Notes: generated by a model not told the origin, from the letters alone. 64,000 bases of DNA from Sulfitobacter sp. OXR-159 (GCF_034377145.1 NZ_CP139710.1:1-64000); one strand, 5' to 3'; shown: positions 42,677-53,100, numbered from the stretch's first letter. A program made the numbers and translations.

Positions 42677-45600
42677 GACGCTCTGTTTGCCGTGTCAAAC
42701 TGGAAACCTACGCGGGTCATGCGCCCCCAGTTGGCCAAGGAGCCCGTAGCCGCCCGCCATAGCGCCCGGATCACGGATATATATAAGATCGGACGATAAA
42801 AGAGGCGCTGAAGGGGAAGCAATAGTAGGAGCCATCGATCCTCCAGAGGATCTAAGCGGAATGCCCTAATGGCGCTCAGCACCTCCAGTGTTGGAAGCAT
42901 CAGGTAAGCAATAAGCAATGGGCTGGCTATGACCTTCGCATGTTCGTCTGCCGTTCCGAAGTCCGCGACAAACTCTACAATAAGGATCACTAAGAACAGG
43001 TCCGCCAAAGGCGCAAGGAGAGGCATAAGGTAGCCAAAAACTGCGAGATCTGGAAGCGCGACCAACCCCAGTGCCCGCCCTTCTATCGTGGCGCCCAAAT
43101 GTTTCCAGCCAGCCTGCATCATGCCCAGTGACCAGCGTAGTCGCTGTGTCATAAGCCCTCTGAGCGAAGCGGGAACTTCTGTTTTTGCGATAGCGCGGTC
43201 CTCATAGAGCACTTTGTACTTTGACCGGATGACGGCCATTGTTATATCTGCATCTTCCGTAAGGGTTTCTGTCGAGAAGATACCGGCTTCCATCAATGCT
43301 GTCGTCCGCCATGCGCCAATCGCGCCCGGAACAACGGTTATCGCATTAAGGTGTTCTTTTGCCCGCCGTTCTATGGCTTGGGATGTAATGTACTCTAGGG
43401 CCTGTAGCCGGGTGAGCAGATTGCGCCGATTGCCAACAACAACTTTGCCCGCCACAGCCCCGACGTTTGGGTTCTCAAAATGCGCGGCTAACAAGCGGAC
43501 TGCATCGGGCGCTATTTGAGAATCTGCATCGATACAGATCAAAATGTCGCTTTGGGCTTCATCAAGGGCTGCGTTAAGCGCTGCAGCTTTGCCGCGGTTG
43601 GGCTGCTTTAGAACGGTCACCAAGGGGTGGTACGAGAAACTTGCTGCTTTTAAATAGGTATCATCTGTTGACCCATCGTCGACGACGATAATATCAAAAT
43701 CTGGGTACTCAGATAACAAAGCTTTTTGGATGCATTGCTCGATGACCTGCTCTTCGTTGTAAGCGGGGATCACGATTGTAACTGAAGGCTCATGACCTGA
43801 GGGTGTGGGGGTATGACGTTGGCGGCGCCCCGCCAGAAGAAGCAAGCTTGCTGAGCGAAGGGCACCAACTGCGAAGACAGTCCAGAACGCCACTTGAAGA
43901 ACAGTCCAGCTGCTTCCCATTGCAAAGAATGAGACATTGCCGAGCGTTGCGGTCATCGGGTCTCCGTCTGGCAAAAGAGTATCGGGGGAAACGCCCAATA
44001 GGTCTGCAAGGGTTGTGAAGGTATAGCCTTTGTCTCGCAGCTCAGAGATCACACGTGGCAAAGCAGCGACGGTTTGGTGCTGATCACCTCCCCCGTCATG
44101 AAGCAACACAACGCCTCCCCCATTTAGCTCCACTTGCTTAATGATCTCATCTGCAAGCGCATCGGACGTTTGCTCAACTCAGTCTTGTGGGACAATATTC
44201 ATGCCTGCAATGACATATCCAGCCTCCTCGAGAGGGAGCAAGGAGGCAACCTCCTTGGAGGTAATGGGCCCTCCGCTTCGCATGTAAGGCTCACGATAAA
44301 GGCGCATGTTTTTGCCTGTTATGCCGTTTATCAAAAGCTGTGTGGAGTTGGCTTCGACCTTAGCACGGGAGGCGGAGATCTCAGCCATATTGGGGTGCGA
44401 GTAAGTATGAGAGCCCAGCTCGTGCCCCTCCGCTAGAATGCGCCTTATCAGGTCTGGTGAAGCTAATGCGTTGCTACCTAAAACGAAGAAAGAAGCGGGT
44501 GTCTGGGTCTGGCGCAAAATATCTAGTGCAGCCGGCGTATGTTGGGGGTGGGGGCCATCGTCAAAGGTAAGAACAACCTTGTTCGGCTCGCCTTCCCCGT
44601 AAAGCTTTCCAGCTGCCGCCTGAGGCATCTCATCATAGACCGCGGAGGTAACCTCGCCTGTTTCTGGACTAATTTTGATGGTGCGTTTGCCCACCTGAGG
44701 CATGGAGCGAGGTGCAACAAAGGGCCCGCGGCCCGTGAGGGCTACATAATTTGACAAAAGAACGCTTTCTAAGGCTGCGGAAGGCAAGGTCATGCCGCGG
44801 GTGGTCTGATCTAAGACTGCCCAAATCCCGGGGTCTTCATAGCCTAAACCGCTTAAGCTCAGAGCCTGTATCCCGTACCTTTTCAGGGTAAGTATCTGAT
44901 TTTGAGCTGTCATGGCATCAAGGAGCCATAGCTGATGCTGTAGGCCTCTTGCATCTAGATAGCTTGCCCGAGTGTTCCCTGAGCCCGGAGCCAGCGTGGC
45001 AAAAGCATCGTGTTGAGCAAGCGCCGTCATGGCTTTTGCAAAGGGCAGCACTTCCGGACGCGGGCTACCAGAAACCCAATCCAACGAGTGGGTTCCCAAC
45101 TCAACCACAAGTTTGCTAGGCGCCACATGCTCCTGAAAGGCTTTAATACGCTCATTAAACCAACGCTTGTCTGCAAGCGGTTGCGGGGCGGACCCGATCC
45201 AATGCTCTTGGTAACCTTTGATCACAACGGTATCGAAGAACCGGTTGGCAATGACTAAAAGGCTAGCGGCAGCACTGCTTGGGAGCCTAACGCATGTTTC
45301 CAATCCCCTGCTTTTAAACTGACTTGTAAGTCGGCGGCTTAGAATACTGAAGGTTTGACCCTCTATAAGAGCAAGCGAGCTTGCGTCTATGCAGTAGCCT
45401 TTCACATTAGCCGTTTGTGAAGGCTGATCCAAAAAGTCACTCAGTGCAGCGGATACCTTCGCGGGGCCGGTGGGGGTCCGCAATGGCCCCAACGCAGCCG
45501 TATCCCACTGCAGGATCGGCATGATGTCAAAGGTGCCAACTTCGGTGCGCTGCTTAAACAAAGGCTGGCGGGTCTCAAGGCTCACTTCCCCGACTTGGAC

Positions 45601-46128
45601 ATCGCCGTCTAACTCAGTGAAGTGAAACCAAGTAGGCATAGCCACATGGATGGTATTGCAACTCTCACTGAATGAATGCGTAGCCCAAGGAAGTTCCGCA
45701 GATACAACCGCATATACCTTTAATGTTTGGGATGGCGCTGCGCCCTGCCCCGTTCTGTTCAAGCACTGATACTTTTGAAGCTCTTGTTGAGCGTAAAGGT
45801 CGATCGCTGGCATATCAGAGCCATGCTCTCCTTCTACCAAGAGGCTGTTTCTGACAGAGGCTGTGTGCCCTTTCAGGGTGCTGATAGGTTCTGGTAGAGC
45901 TGCTTCAAGCCCTCCATCCAATCCTACTGTAATCGCAAAAAATAAAAGCCAAGCGATGACGCCACTGATAAGCGTGCCAGCTGAAAAAATAACACGCGCT
46001 TTCCGCCGCCGACTTGGGTCAAAAAAGACGCGATCAGACAAACCACGAGTTGCACGTGGTTCATGGTACCCGCGGTGCGCATTCATGCGCCCCTTTGCCT
46101 TATTCTCTTGTCGCTTAGCGTTCCACAT
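42673..46128 (-). pseudogene. GH18-like / polysaccharide deacetylase / GT2 synthase with an internal TGA
   Basis: One frame of about 1151 codons, broken by a TGA at 44179-44181. Order: N-terminal cytoplasmic part and a transmembrane helix (about residues 45-70); a GH18-like domain (to about 480); a NodB-type deacetylase (VVLTFDDGPHPQHTPAALDIL; HELGSHTYSHPNM; and LLHDGGGD after the stop); then a GT2 domain with VTIVIPAYNEEQVI, VVDDGSTDD, CIDADSQI, LTEDADITMAVI and QRLRWSLGMMQ (the QxxRW motif), and four or five helices. This is a membrane-bound exopolysaccharide synthase, like PgaC/IcaA with attached deacetylase. Reading resumes in the same frame immediately after the TGA. The stop codon leaves the deacetylase and GT2 untranslated unless read through or reinitiated. 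Confidence 0.85.
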
Positions 46129-46528
46129 CGAGTATTCGCATCTATAGCTTGCTGTATAGAAGCGCAGTGTGAGGCCACCCGAATATTATGCCCACGCGAA
46201 CGTCGCCAACCATTTGAAAGCCAAGAGACCGGGAGCGTTAAAAAGAAGTAGCCGCTTTCAACGTACCGTGAGGATGCTCAAATGTGGTTGGCGATCTGTT
46301 GCTGGCAGAAAAGCAGTGCTCGCATTGTTACAAATCTATACAGAAAGCGAGTATAGATAGCGGCAGGAGTGTGTCACGCGTTTGCCCATTTTCCGCCTAA
46401 TTTGCAACTTAAGGGTGTGCCATTGTTTCGCTTTTCGAATGCCTTGTGCGAATAAGTTCAAACTGTTGAACCTAAAGAATAAATGAATCTTTCTGTAGGC
46501 TTATGATTCGTTCTCTTCTGTCCTAATA

Positions 46529-46661
46529 TATGTCGTCTAAGTTTGGCGTGGATCGAATCGTTGACATATTCCCGTACGTAGAAAAAATGGAAGATGATCG
46601 TGTCCCCCACAGCACACGGTCATCCCAGTAGCGGCTACAGTTTCGGCTGTAGCCGTTTTTT
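46529..46661 (+). ncRNA. Candidate small RNA with C-rich loop and intrinsic terminator
   Basis: Forward-strand features with no gene: TTGACA at 46561-46566 as a -35-like site; an 11-bp hairpin with one G:U pair (46593-46603 and 46614-46624) whose 10-base loop is CCCCCACAGC; and a second, 9-bp perfect hairpin (46632-46640 and 46647-46655) followed by T6 at 46656-46661. No forward reading frame ends here. C-rich loops of alphaproteobacterial sRNAs can pair with ribosome-binding sites. The -10 and the 5' end cannot be set. Confidence 0.5.
46632..46661 (+). terminator. Intrinsic terminator (forward strand)
   Basis: CGGCTACAG - TTTCGG - CTGTAGCCG followed by six T. It is the strongest terminator-like structure in the window. 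It faces the end of the DUF995 gene, which is on the minus strand and reads toward it, so it serves forward transcripts only. Confidence 0.75.
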
Positions 46662-46694
46662 CCTTAAAGGCTATGTACGGAAATATTCCGACGT

Positions 46695-47177
46695 TTATAT
46701 GCCGAGTTTCTTTTTGAGAGCCAGCACTTCGCGCTGATAAGTATAGCCCCGTGTAAGGGCTTTATCACCCTTGATAGGCCACCATTCCGTTTGCCCCGGG
46801 TAGCTGCGCCAAACCCGGTCAAAACGATCGACGACATGCAATATGCAACTTTTCTCACCCGGCGAGCTACCTGCGCGACCGTTATTGGGCCAATACCATG
46901 TAAGATTGTGACACATACGCCCATAGCTATCTACGGTCCACTCGCCTGCGCCTAAGCTATCGCTGCTCTGCGCACACCACGCGCGTGCTTGGCTGTTTGC
47001 GCCAAAGTAAATTCCACCTTGGCAATCTGCTTCCCAAGTTTCTGTCTTTCCAACGTATGCTGCAATAATTTGGCGAGGGGTTGGCGTTTTCGCGCCATAG
47101 GGAAGAGGGTCTGCTGCTGCGCCGACTGGAAGAGCTGCGATAAGCAGTCCAACCAACCAAGTTTTCAGGAAAAACAT
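46695..47177 (-). CDS. Secreted DUF995-like protein
   Basis: A 160-residue protein with a signal peptide (LKTWLVGLLIAALPVGAAA, cleavage near residue 22). The mature part has the spaced Trp/Cys pattern of the DUF995-type family of Rhizobiales and Rhodobacterales (ELYxxYxGKTxxW-like IIAAYVGKTETWEADCQGGIYF; GAGEWTVDSYGRMC; LTWYWPN; WRSYPGQTEWW). Four cysteines probably form disulfides. Members occur near exopolysaccharide genes; no function is proven. Confidence 0.6.
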   Translation of the reverse strand: MFFLKTWLVGLLIAALPVGAAADPLPYGAKTPTPRQIIAAYVGKTETWEADCQGGIYFGANSQARAWCAQSSDSLGAGEWTVDSYGRMCHNLTWYWPNNGRAGSSPGEKSCILHVVDRFDRVWRSYPGQTEWWPIKGDKALTRGYTYQREVLALKKKLGI

Positions 47178-47440
47178 GCTAAGAAGCTCTTTCTATAAAG
47201 GATCACATCGCATGATGGTCAGGATTTTGTGCTTTCAAGTCAATATATATCCCAAGCTCCTTTGCTCAAAAATTGATCTTTTGCCCTTCCAGCTTGGTAA
47301 GTGAAGCGCGCGCCCTGAAAGTCACAATTTTGCGATGCGTTGCGGTTAAGTGCTTAAAATTGCGAGGCTATCTTGAATAGATAGCTTGATGCGCCTATGA
47401 AACAGGAAAGCCAATCCTATTTGCAGGTGAAAGAAGCCCT

Positions 47441-47788
47441 ATGATCTCTAAAGATGAACTGAAAGCGATGTCCCGAAAGGAGCTTGAGAAGCTTCTAAAC
47501 AGTGTAAGTAAAGCGCTTGCCTCTGCGAAAGCGAGAGATCAACGAGAGGCAAAGAAGGCCGCTGCCAAAGCCGCTGCGGAATTCGGCTTCTCTCTTGGTG
47601 AAATCTCCGAAGCCGACGGCACAGTCCAAAAGAAGACGAAAGCAAAAAAGGCCCCCAAAAAGCCCTCAAAGCCCGCTTTTGCGAACCCAGAGGACAAAAC
47701 GCAGACGTGGACAGGTAAAGGGCGCCAACCAAACTGGTACCGCGCTCAGATCGCAGCAGGCGTTGAGCCTGACGCCATGCGCATTTGA
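47441..47788 (+). CDS. H-NS-family nucleoid protein
   Basis: A 115-residue protein with an N-terminal coiled coil (residues 2-45), a Lys/Ala-rich linker, and a C-terminal DNA-binding motif FANPEDKTQTWTGKGRQPNWYRAQI, the mark of the alphaproteobacterial H-NS branch (YxNPENPxxTWTGRGRxPxW). Such proteins silence A+T-rich foreign genes. Its place at the head of the A+T-richer surface region suggests that it silences that region. The start ATG follows GTGAAAGAAGCCCT. Confidence 0.9.
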   Translation: MISKDELKAMSRKELEKLLNSVSKALASAKARDQREAKKAAAKAAAEFGFSLGEISEADGTVQKKTKAKKAPKKPSKPAFANPEDKTQTWTGKGRQPNWYRAQIAAGVEPDAMRI

Positions 47789-47804
47789 ACCTATATAACG
47801 ACAA

Positions 47805-47827
47805 GGCCCTCGTCCGCGACGGGGGCC
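47805..47827 (+). terminator. Hairpin after the H-NS-like gene
   Basis: GGCCCTCGTC - CGC - GACGGGGGCC, a 10-bp stem with one G:U pair, 17 bp after the stop codon. There is no T-run, so termination would be rho-dependent or weak. Confidence 0.45.
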
Positions 47828-48086
47828 GAAGCGCCAGAAGGTATTTAATCCATTTCGGGGCATAGGGCGCGCTTCAGTGATTGTACTGCAGAAAATTAAA
47901 GCTCAAAAATTCCTATAATGTTCCGATAGTTATCGTGAGATTTCTACTTCAGGTAGATGTCCGCGCGCCATAGTTTTAACATTTTTATAGCCATGTAAGA
48001 TTCAGCTTATTATCCTTTTTAAGCGGCGATTCCGGGCAAATTTTGTGCTGTCGGTCGCTTGCTGTTACTTTTTTAGGAGAATTTGC

Positions 48087-48932
48087 ATGGATGAACTGAC
48101 GGTCGGCGATGTTCGCCCCTTCTTGGCGATGATCGCTAATAACCCGCTTTTGAATGATGCTGAGGGGCTCGCCTCACAGTTGCGCGACATCATAACCAGC
48201 CTGGGCGTTCCGATTACTCCTGAACTGGACGCATCCTTGTCCGCCATTGAAGCAAATCCCATCCTTGTATCCGCAGGGATTGAAGAGTTGCGCAGCGCCA
48301 TTGAAGGCTTGCCAGATTCTATGCTTCTCAGCGACGTCGAAGGGTTTGGATCGGTAACTCCTGGCGGCCCTGACGTGACGCAGGACCAAAACGGAAACGA
48401 CATTCAAACCTTCCAGTTGCCGTTCAGTGGGACGACGATCTCTATCGAGGAGGATGGGGTCACGGTCACCCTACCCGGGGGCGAGCCGCAAAAACTCGTC
48501 GGCCTCGATCGGCTAGAGTTTACCGACGGCACGCTGTTCTTGGATGTTCAAGATGGTGCTGGGTTGGTTAAAGCCGCTTACGAAGCCTTGCTTGGGAATG
48601 CTCAGCCGGATGCGGAAGGTTTCGACTTCTGGCTTGATCTCTACGAAGGGGGAACCATCGATACGTTTGCCCTGACAAACGCCTTTACGCAAACTGAAGC
48701 TTTTTCTCAGCAGTATGCAGAGGCATTAAATGATGCTGAAGCTTTGGTGCGGTCTATCTACCAAAATCTGTTTGACCGCGAAGCAGATGACGCTGGGCTG
48801 AACTTCTGGAAAGAGTATCTCGATGCGAACGGTATTTCCGATTCAGTCGACGAAGCTCTTGCTTACATGATGCAATCTGAAGAGTTTGCACAACTGGTGG
48901 GCGCGACTTACACCGACGGCGTCTTTGTTTAG
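48087..48932 (+). CDS. DUF4214-domain protein
   Basis: A 281-residue acidic protein without signal peptide or membrane segment. The C-terminal half (about 165-270) contains two DUF4214 helical repeats: AAYEALLGNAQPDAEGFDFWLDL and IYQNLFDREADDAGLNFWKEYLD, then ALAYMMQSEEFAQLVG. DUF4214 often occurs in large secreted or glycosyltransferase-associated proteins. The N-terminal half has no family I recognise. TTAGGAGAATTTGC before the ATG is a good ribosome site. Acidic, Gly/Asp-rich and lacking a signal, it could be a substrate of type I secretion, but no RTX repeats are present. Confidence 0.8.
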   Translation: MDELTVGDVRPFLAMIANNPLLNDAEGLASQLRDIITSLGVPITPELDASLSAIEANPILVSAGIEELRSAIEGLPDSMLLSDVEGFGSVTPGGPDVTQDQNGNDIQTFQLPFSGTTISIEEDGVTVTLPGGEPQKLVGLDRLEFTDGTLFLDVQDGAGLVKAAYEALLGNAQPDAEGFDFWLDLYEGGTIDTFALTNAFTQTEAFSQQYAEALNDAEALVRSIYQNLFDREADDAGLNFWKEYLDANGISDSVDEALAYMMQSEEFAQLVGATYTDGVFV

Positions 48933-48942
48933 AAAGACCTGG

Positions 48943-48974
48943 GTGGGGCAGCTGTCTTACAGCAACTGCTCCAC
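48943..48974 (+). terminator. Possible hairpin terminator of the DUF4214 gene
   Basis: GTGGGGCAG (48943-48951) pairs with CTGCTCCAC (48966-48974) with one G:U. A shorter inner stem is possible. No T-run follows, so it is a weak candidate. Confidence 0.35.
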
Positions 48975-49296
48975 TCACAGAGATGATAGATACGTCGGGT
49001 GGGGCACCTAATACAGGCGCTGAAGGCGCGTATTTGTGGCTTTCTACCTTATCCCGAGTTGAATGCGCTGGCCATGCCGGCCGGCGCGCGGCGCTCTTTA
49101 ACCCCTCTTAAAGTAGCGCCACGAAAACGAAGACTGCAGTGATGAGGCTATATCCGATCATGTGCAGGAAGTCTGACTTTGCAGGCTGTGTCATATTTTG
49201 CTCCAATGCTGCTCTATAGGCACCATTGTTGACCACGAATGCGGCGATAAATTGCCCTAGGCTGGGCTTAAGGATGCAATTTTAGTGTCTTTGGGG
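48975..49296. other. Intergenic region between the DUF4214 gene and galE
   Basis: About 320 bp between convergent genes. No open frame with a plausible start and no clear terminator for galE. Confidence 0.4.
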
Positions 49297-50280
49297 CTAT
49301 TGTTCGTAGTGGCCAGTTTGGTGCCATCTCCAAGCATCAGCAATCATGTTGTTCAAGGTGGAACGCTTAGGTGTCCAGCCAAGCTCATTGATCGCTCGAG
49401 AAGAGCCTGACACGAGCTTGGTGCAATCTCCTGGGCGTCGCGCACCGATTTTATGAGGCACCGTTTGATTGGTTACGGCACGGCTATGATCGAGCACTTC
49501 GCGCACTGAGAAGCCGCTACCAGTGCCGAGGTTAAATACTCGGCTGCCCCTATCCTGTTGAAGCCACTTCAAGCCCAGAACATGGGCATCAACTAGATCG
49601 CAGACATGCACATAGTCACGAATGCAGGTGCCATCGGGCGTGTCATAGTCATCTCCGAAGACCGTCAGCGCAGCCCTGTTCCCAGAGATCGCATCAAGCA
49701 TGAGCGGAATCAAATGCGTCTCCGGCTGGTGAAACTCGCCCACTTCGCCTTCGGGATCTGCCCCGGCTACGTTAAAATAGCGGAAGATAACATGCTGCAG
49801 CCCGTGGGCGGCTTCAAAATCACGCAGAATGTCCTCAATCGCGCGTTTTGAGGCGCCATAAGCGTTAATCGGATACTGTGCGCTATTTTCATCCAGAATG
49901 ACGTTGTCCTGATCCCCATAGGTCGCACAGGTAGATGAAAAGACAAACCGTTTGCAGCCGGCCGCAACCGCTGCCTCAATCAGCGTAAGGGATCCGTTGA
50001 CGTTATTGCGCCAGTAGAGACCCGGCTTTGTCATGCTCTCACCCACTTGGCTGAGAGCCGCAAAATGCATAACCGCGACGGGTTGATGTTCCGCAAAAAC
50101 CTCATCTAGCCGTGTGCGATCTAGCAGATCACCCTCCTCGAAGGGGCCAAACTTTACTGCATCGCGCCATCCGGTGATGAGGTTATCGAATGTCACTGGG
50201 ATGAACCCAGCCGACTTCAGCGCTTTGCAAGCGTGCGAGCCAATATAGCCTGCCCCGCCGGTTACCAGTACCTTATTCAT
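49297..50280 (-). CDS. galE: UDP-glucose 4-epimerase
   Basis: A 327-residue short-chain dehydrogenase of the GalE family that interconverts UDP-glucose and UDP-galactose with bound NAD. The nucleotide-binding motif VTGGAGYIGSH (residues 5-15), the catalytic Ser/Thr in FSSTCATYGDQ and the YGASK motif (about 145-149) are present, with FRYFNVAGADPEGEVGE and GTCIRDYVHVCDL. Length is normal. It should supply UDP-galactose or related donors for the surface polysaccharide made by the glycosyltransferases nearby. Confidence 0.94.
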   Translation of the reverse strand: MNKVLVTGGAGYIGSHACKALKSAGFIPVTFDNLITGWRDAVKFGPFEEGDLLDRTRLDEVFAEHQPVAVMHFAALSQVGESMTKPGLYWRNNVNGSLTLIEAAVAAGCKRFVFSSTCATYGDQDNVILDENSAQYPINAYGASKRAIEDILRDFEAAHGLQHVIFRYFNVAGADPEGEVGEFHQPETHLIPLMLDAISGNRAALTVFGDDYDTPDGTCIRDYVHVCDLVDAHVLGLKWLQQDRGSRVFNLGTGSGFSVREVLDHSRAVTNQTVPHKIGARRPGDCTKLVSGSSRAINELGWTPKRSTLNNMIADAWRWHQTGHYEQ

Positions 50281-50425
50281 ATCACCTCTCCACCCGCCTA
50301 GTTAAGCTCGCTGTAACCCAGAAGGTCTGCTTTATTTTGGAGGCTTCTTGATCGCGCTATACTTCGCATGACGTGCTTCAGTTGGAGCGGTGAAGCAGCC
50401 TGCCGCCCCCGCTCTCGAAAAGCTC

Positions 50426-52102
50426 TTAAGCGATCAGATCAAACTGCGCCATGTCGCTCTTCAATCCAATAGTAGATACAACGCCACCATCATCGTACGA
50501 CCAGCTTTTCGCGTAGATTTCCGGAGCATTACTGCCCCCTTCGAACGCGTCCATATGGATGAAGATGATTTCTGTGTTCAAGTTGACGACTTTAATGTTG
50601 CTGTAGGTATGGAACAAGAAATCCAAAAACTCGCGCGCTTCCAGGTCGAAGCTTTCATAGCCAGGCAGTTTTTCAGCCAAGCCTACCGGGGTAGACGGCG
50701 ACTTTGTCTCCTCCGTGTTCAGCAATTGGACGAGCTCACTGTGATCAATCTTGTCGAGGCTTGTGATCTCAAAGCTCTCAAAGGCCGCGTCAAAGCTCTG
50801 TAGAAAGCTAACCTCTTCCACGTTGCTATCGGAAGATATCGCGCTTGGAGTTTGAACCGGCTGCTCATTGGGAGCTTCCGCAGCTTTTTCATCTTGATCG
50901 CTCGGCGGTCGTTTAGACATCATGGCCACCGGCTGTGCGGGCTCAGCGTAAGAGAGCTCTTCAGTCTCTTTTATGCGGGTGCTCGAAGGACCTTTGGTTA
51001 CGAGCGCGACTTCGGCTTCGGGATCAATATTTGGCGCTTCCGGTGCAGTTTCTTCGCTCTCCACTTCGGCTAAACCAAGGTCACGCTGCTGGAGCTTTAT
51101 CGTTTCAGATGCCATTAGAAGGGCGGCTTCTTTCGACTTAACGTGCTCAAGTGCGGCGGAAAGGCTTTCTAAGCTTAGCTTTTGAGTAAAGCTGTCATCG
51201 GTCGTAATATCCAGAATGCTTCCAGCCGGTAAAGGCAAGCCAACGGCCAGGGCCACCAAGCTTAAGCTTACCCCAGCGGCTTTCGCACCATGCCCTGAAA
51301 GCCCTAAGGCCAAGCCTTCGCGGCTAGACGATGAACTGGACGTAGCCTTCACGATATCTTGCGGCGCAGACGCTTTCTGAACAGCGCTCGACAACACCTC
51401 CTGGTCGCCATCATGTCCTACTGGTTCTTTGCCAGCTGCATCTTCATGAGATGAACCCCCCATTTCTTTTGGCATGTTTGCCGTAGTGGCGGGAGTTGCC
51501 GCGATCAGTTCATCCGACATCAGATATACAGACCACACCAGAGCCGCGAGCGCCGCCGCGGGATGTATGAATACGACATCCCGGTTGCGTTTTGTGAGCG
51601 ACACAACATTCTGCCCGGCCTGTGCCACTGGCTGCACGCGTCGCGAGAACTCTGCCACCAGATCGTGCAGGCTGTCTCCCTTAATAGGGGTTTCCTGCAT
51701 TTGGCTGGTTACCAAATAGCATCCGTCAAAACGGCTAAAATGCACCAGAACCTCGTTTTGGCTGTCCATAAAGACAAACCAAGGGTCTCCTTCATCTGTG
51801 ACGCCATGATCTACTTGGGTCGTGACGCCTGCGAGGGCGAGTATTCTTTGCGTCCGGTAAAGATCCGCCAGTTCTTGATTGGTCCAACCTACTGGTTGCG
51901 TGCAAAGGCTATGGGATTGCTGAAGGAAGGAGACGTTTGCTTCAAAAGTCTGAGGGCCGTCATCAACGCCATCCCCTGCATCCATCGGACCATAAAGCTC
52001 TGCCATGTCGAGGCGGCTGCAGGCGTCATCTGTCTCAGTCAGCCCAGAAGCCGTTAAAGCGCTCGACCGAGCAAGCCGTGGAAAACGAATAACATCAGAC
52101 AT
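50426..52102 (-). CDS. Large protein of unknown family in the surface locus
   Basis: A 558-residue protein (start MSDVIRFP; AAAGGATTTACTTG precedes the ATG). Residues 1-190 are globular. A hydrophobic segment lies at about 190-210 (VVFIHPAAALAALVWSVYLM) and a second, weaker one at about 270-290. The rest is a long acidic Ser/Glu-rich region ending in a compact C-terminal domain (YESFDLEAREFLDFLFHTY ... NTEIIFIHMDAFEGGSNAPEIY). I recognise no domain. The C-terminal domain may be a folded ligand-binding or peptide-bearing unit, and the acidic middle looks disordered. Context suggests a surface or biofilm function. Confidence 0.55.
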   Translation of the reverse strand: MSDVIRFPRLARSSALTASGLTETDDACSRLDMAELYGPMDAGDGVDDGPQTFEANVSFLQQSHSLCTQPVGWTNQELADLYRTQRILALAGVTTQVDHGVTDEGDPWFVFMDSQNEVLVHFSRFDGCYLVTSQMQETPIKGDSLHDLVAEFSRRVQPVAQAGQNVVSLTKRNRDVVFIHPAAALAALVWSVYLMSDELIAATPATTANMPKEMGGSSHEDAAGKEPVGHDGDQEVLSSAVQKASAPQDIVKATSSSSSSREGLALGLSGHGAKAAGVSLSLVALAVGLPLPAGSILDITTDDSFTQKLSLESLSAALEHVKSKEAALLMASETIKLQQRDLGLAEVESEETAPEAPNIDPEAEVALVTKGPSSTRIKETEELSYAEPAQPVAMMSKRPPSDQDEKAAEAPNEQPVQTPSAISSDSNVEEVSFLQSFDAAFESFEITSLDKIDHSELVQLLNTEETKSPSTPVGLAEKLPGYESFDLEAREFLDFLFHTYSNIKVVNLNTEIIFIHMDAFEGGSNAPEIYAKSWSYDDGGVVSTIGLKSDMAQFDLIA

Positions 52103-52368
52103 CAAGTAAATCCTTTGCGCCACCATATCAGTCTTGAAGCAAAGGCCAAGATGTTATGGCGCTCTGGACTTAGCACGGGCTCACCCACCTCCCCAAAGGT
52201 TTTCGGGTGGATGCAAAGGGTGTTGGTTTACGAAGAAGGGCTGTCAATGAGCGTTTAAAAGTGACCCGGTTTCAGCGTTTGATTTTGACCCGCCTATTGG
52301 GTGCCAAAGCCCCCAGGCGGACCGCCCTCATATAGCGAGTCCGTCTGGGGGCTTTGCTTGCGACGCGG

Positions 52369-53100
52369 CTATTTTTCTCTGCGACTTTTGCTCTGAGCGA
52401 AGCGATATGACGTGTTGCCCGTTTCGATGATGGCACAGTGGTGCGTGACGCGATCCAAGAGCGCAGTTGTCATCTTGGCATCACCGAAGACAGCGACCCA
52501 TTCCCCGAACTCCAAGTTGGTGGTGATGATGACGCTGGTTTTCTCGTAGAGCTTGCTGATCAGGTGGAACAGCAACGCGCCGCCGGATTTCGGGAACGGA
52601 ATGTAGCCCAACTCGTCGATGATGACGCAATTCAGAGCCGACAGCTGCCGGATGATCTTCCCGGCATTGCCGTCGGCCTGTTCCTTGATCAGGGCATTGA
52701 TCAGATCGACCGCGTTGAAGAAGCGGACCTTCTTGCCGTTGTTGATCAATGTGGTTCCAAGCGCGATGGCGATGTGCGTTTTGCCTGTCCCGGTTCCGCC
52801 GACCAAGATGAGGTTGTGCGCCTCTTCGGTGAACTGACCCGAGCAGAAGGGTTCGATCTGGGCCTTACTCACCGCGGCCGCGCCGTAATCGAAGGTGGCG
52901 AAGTCCTTATGATGGGGGAACTTCGCGATGCGCATTTGATACTGGATGGAACGCACCCGCCGCTCTACAGTTTCCGCGTCGATCAGTTGCTTTATCGCTG
53001 TGGTCAGACTTGGTGGCTTGCGCGCGGACAGCAAATCATGGGCGCAAGCTGCCATTCCATGCAGCCTCAAGGCGGTCAGTTGGTCGATGAGAGCGTTCAT
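52369..53100 (-). CDS. istB: IS21-family helper ATPase IstB (element B)
   Basis: A 243-residue AAA+ ATPase with Walker [13 protein letters not shown] and Walker [13 protein letters not shown], followed by [13 protein letters not shown] and [10 protein letters not shown]. It overlaps istA by 4 bp. The gene is intact. Confidence 0.94.
   Translation of the reverse strand: MNALIDQLTALRLHGMAACAHDLLSARKPPSLTTAIKQLIDAETVERRVRSIQYQMRIAKFPHHKDFATFDYGAAAVSKAQIEPFCSGQFTEEAHNLILVGGTGTGKTHIAIALGTTLINNGKKVRFFNAVDLINALIKEQADGNAGKIIRQLSALNCVIIDELGYIPFPKSGGALLFHLISKLYEKTSVIITTNLEFGEWVAVFGDAKMTTALLDRVTHHCAIIETGNTSYRFAQSKSRREK

Larger units (their letters stand above)
46129..46694. other. Intergenic region upstream of the polysaccharide synthase
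   Basis: About 565 bp with higher A+T than the surrounding genes. Besides the candidate small RNA it should hold the leftward promoter of the synthase operon near 46130-46250. Short forward frames there (46063-46360) have no recognisable product. Confidence 0.45.

Noticed and set aside
44179..44181. Selenocysteine or other recoding at the TGA
   Set aside because: No SECIS-like hairpin directly follows and the residue is not at a catalytic position of the deacetylase. A nonsense mutation is more likely.
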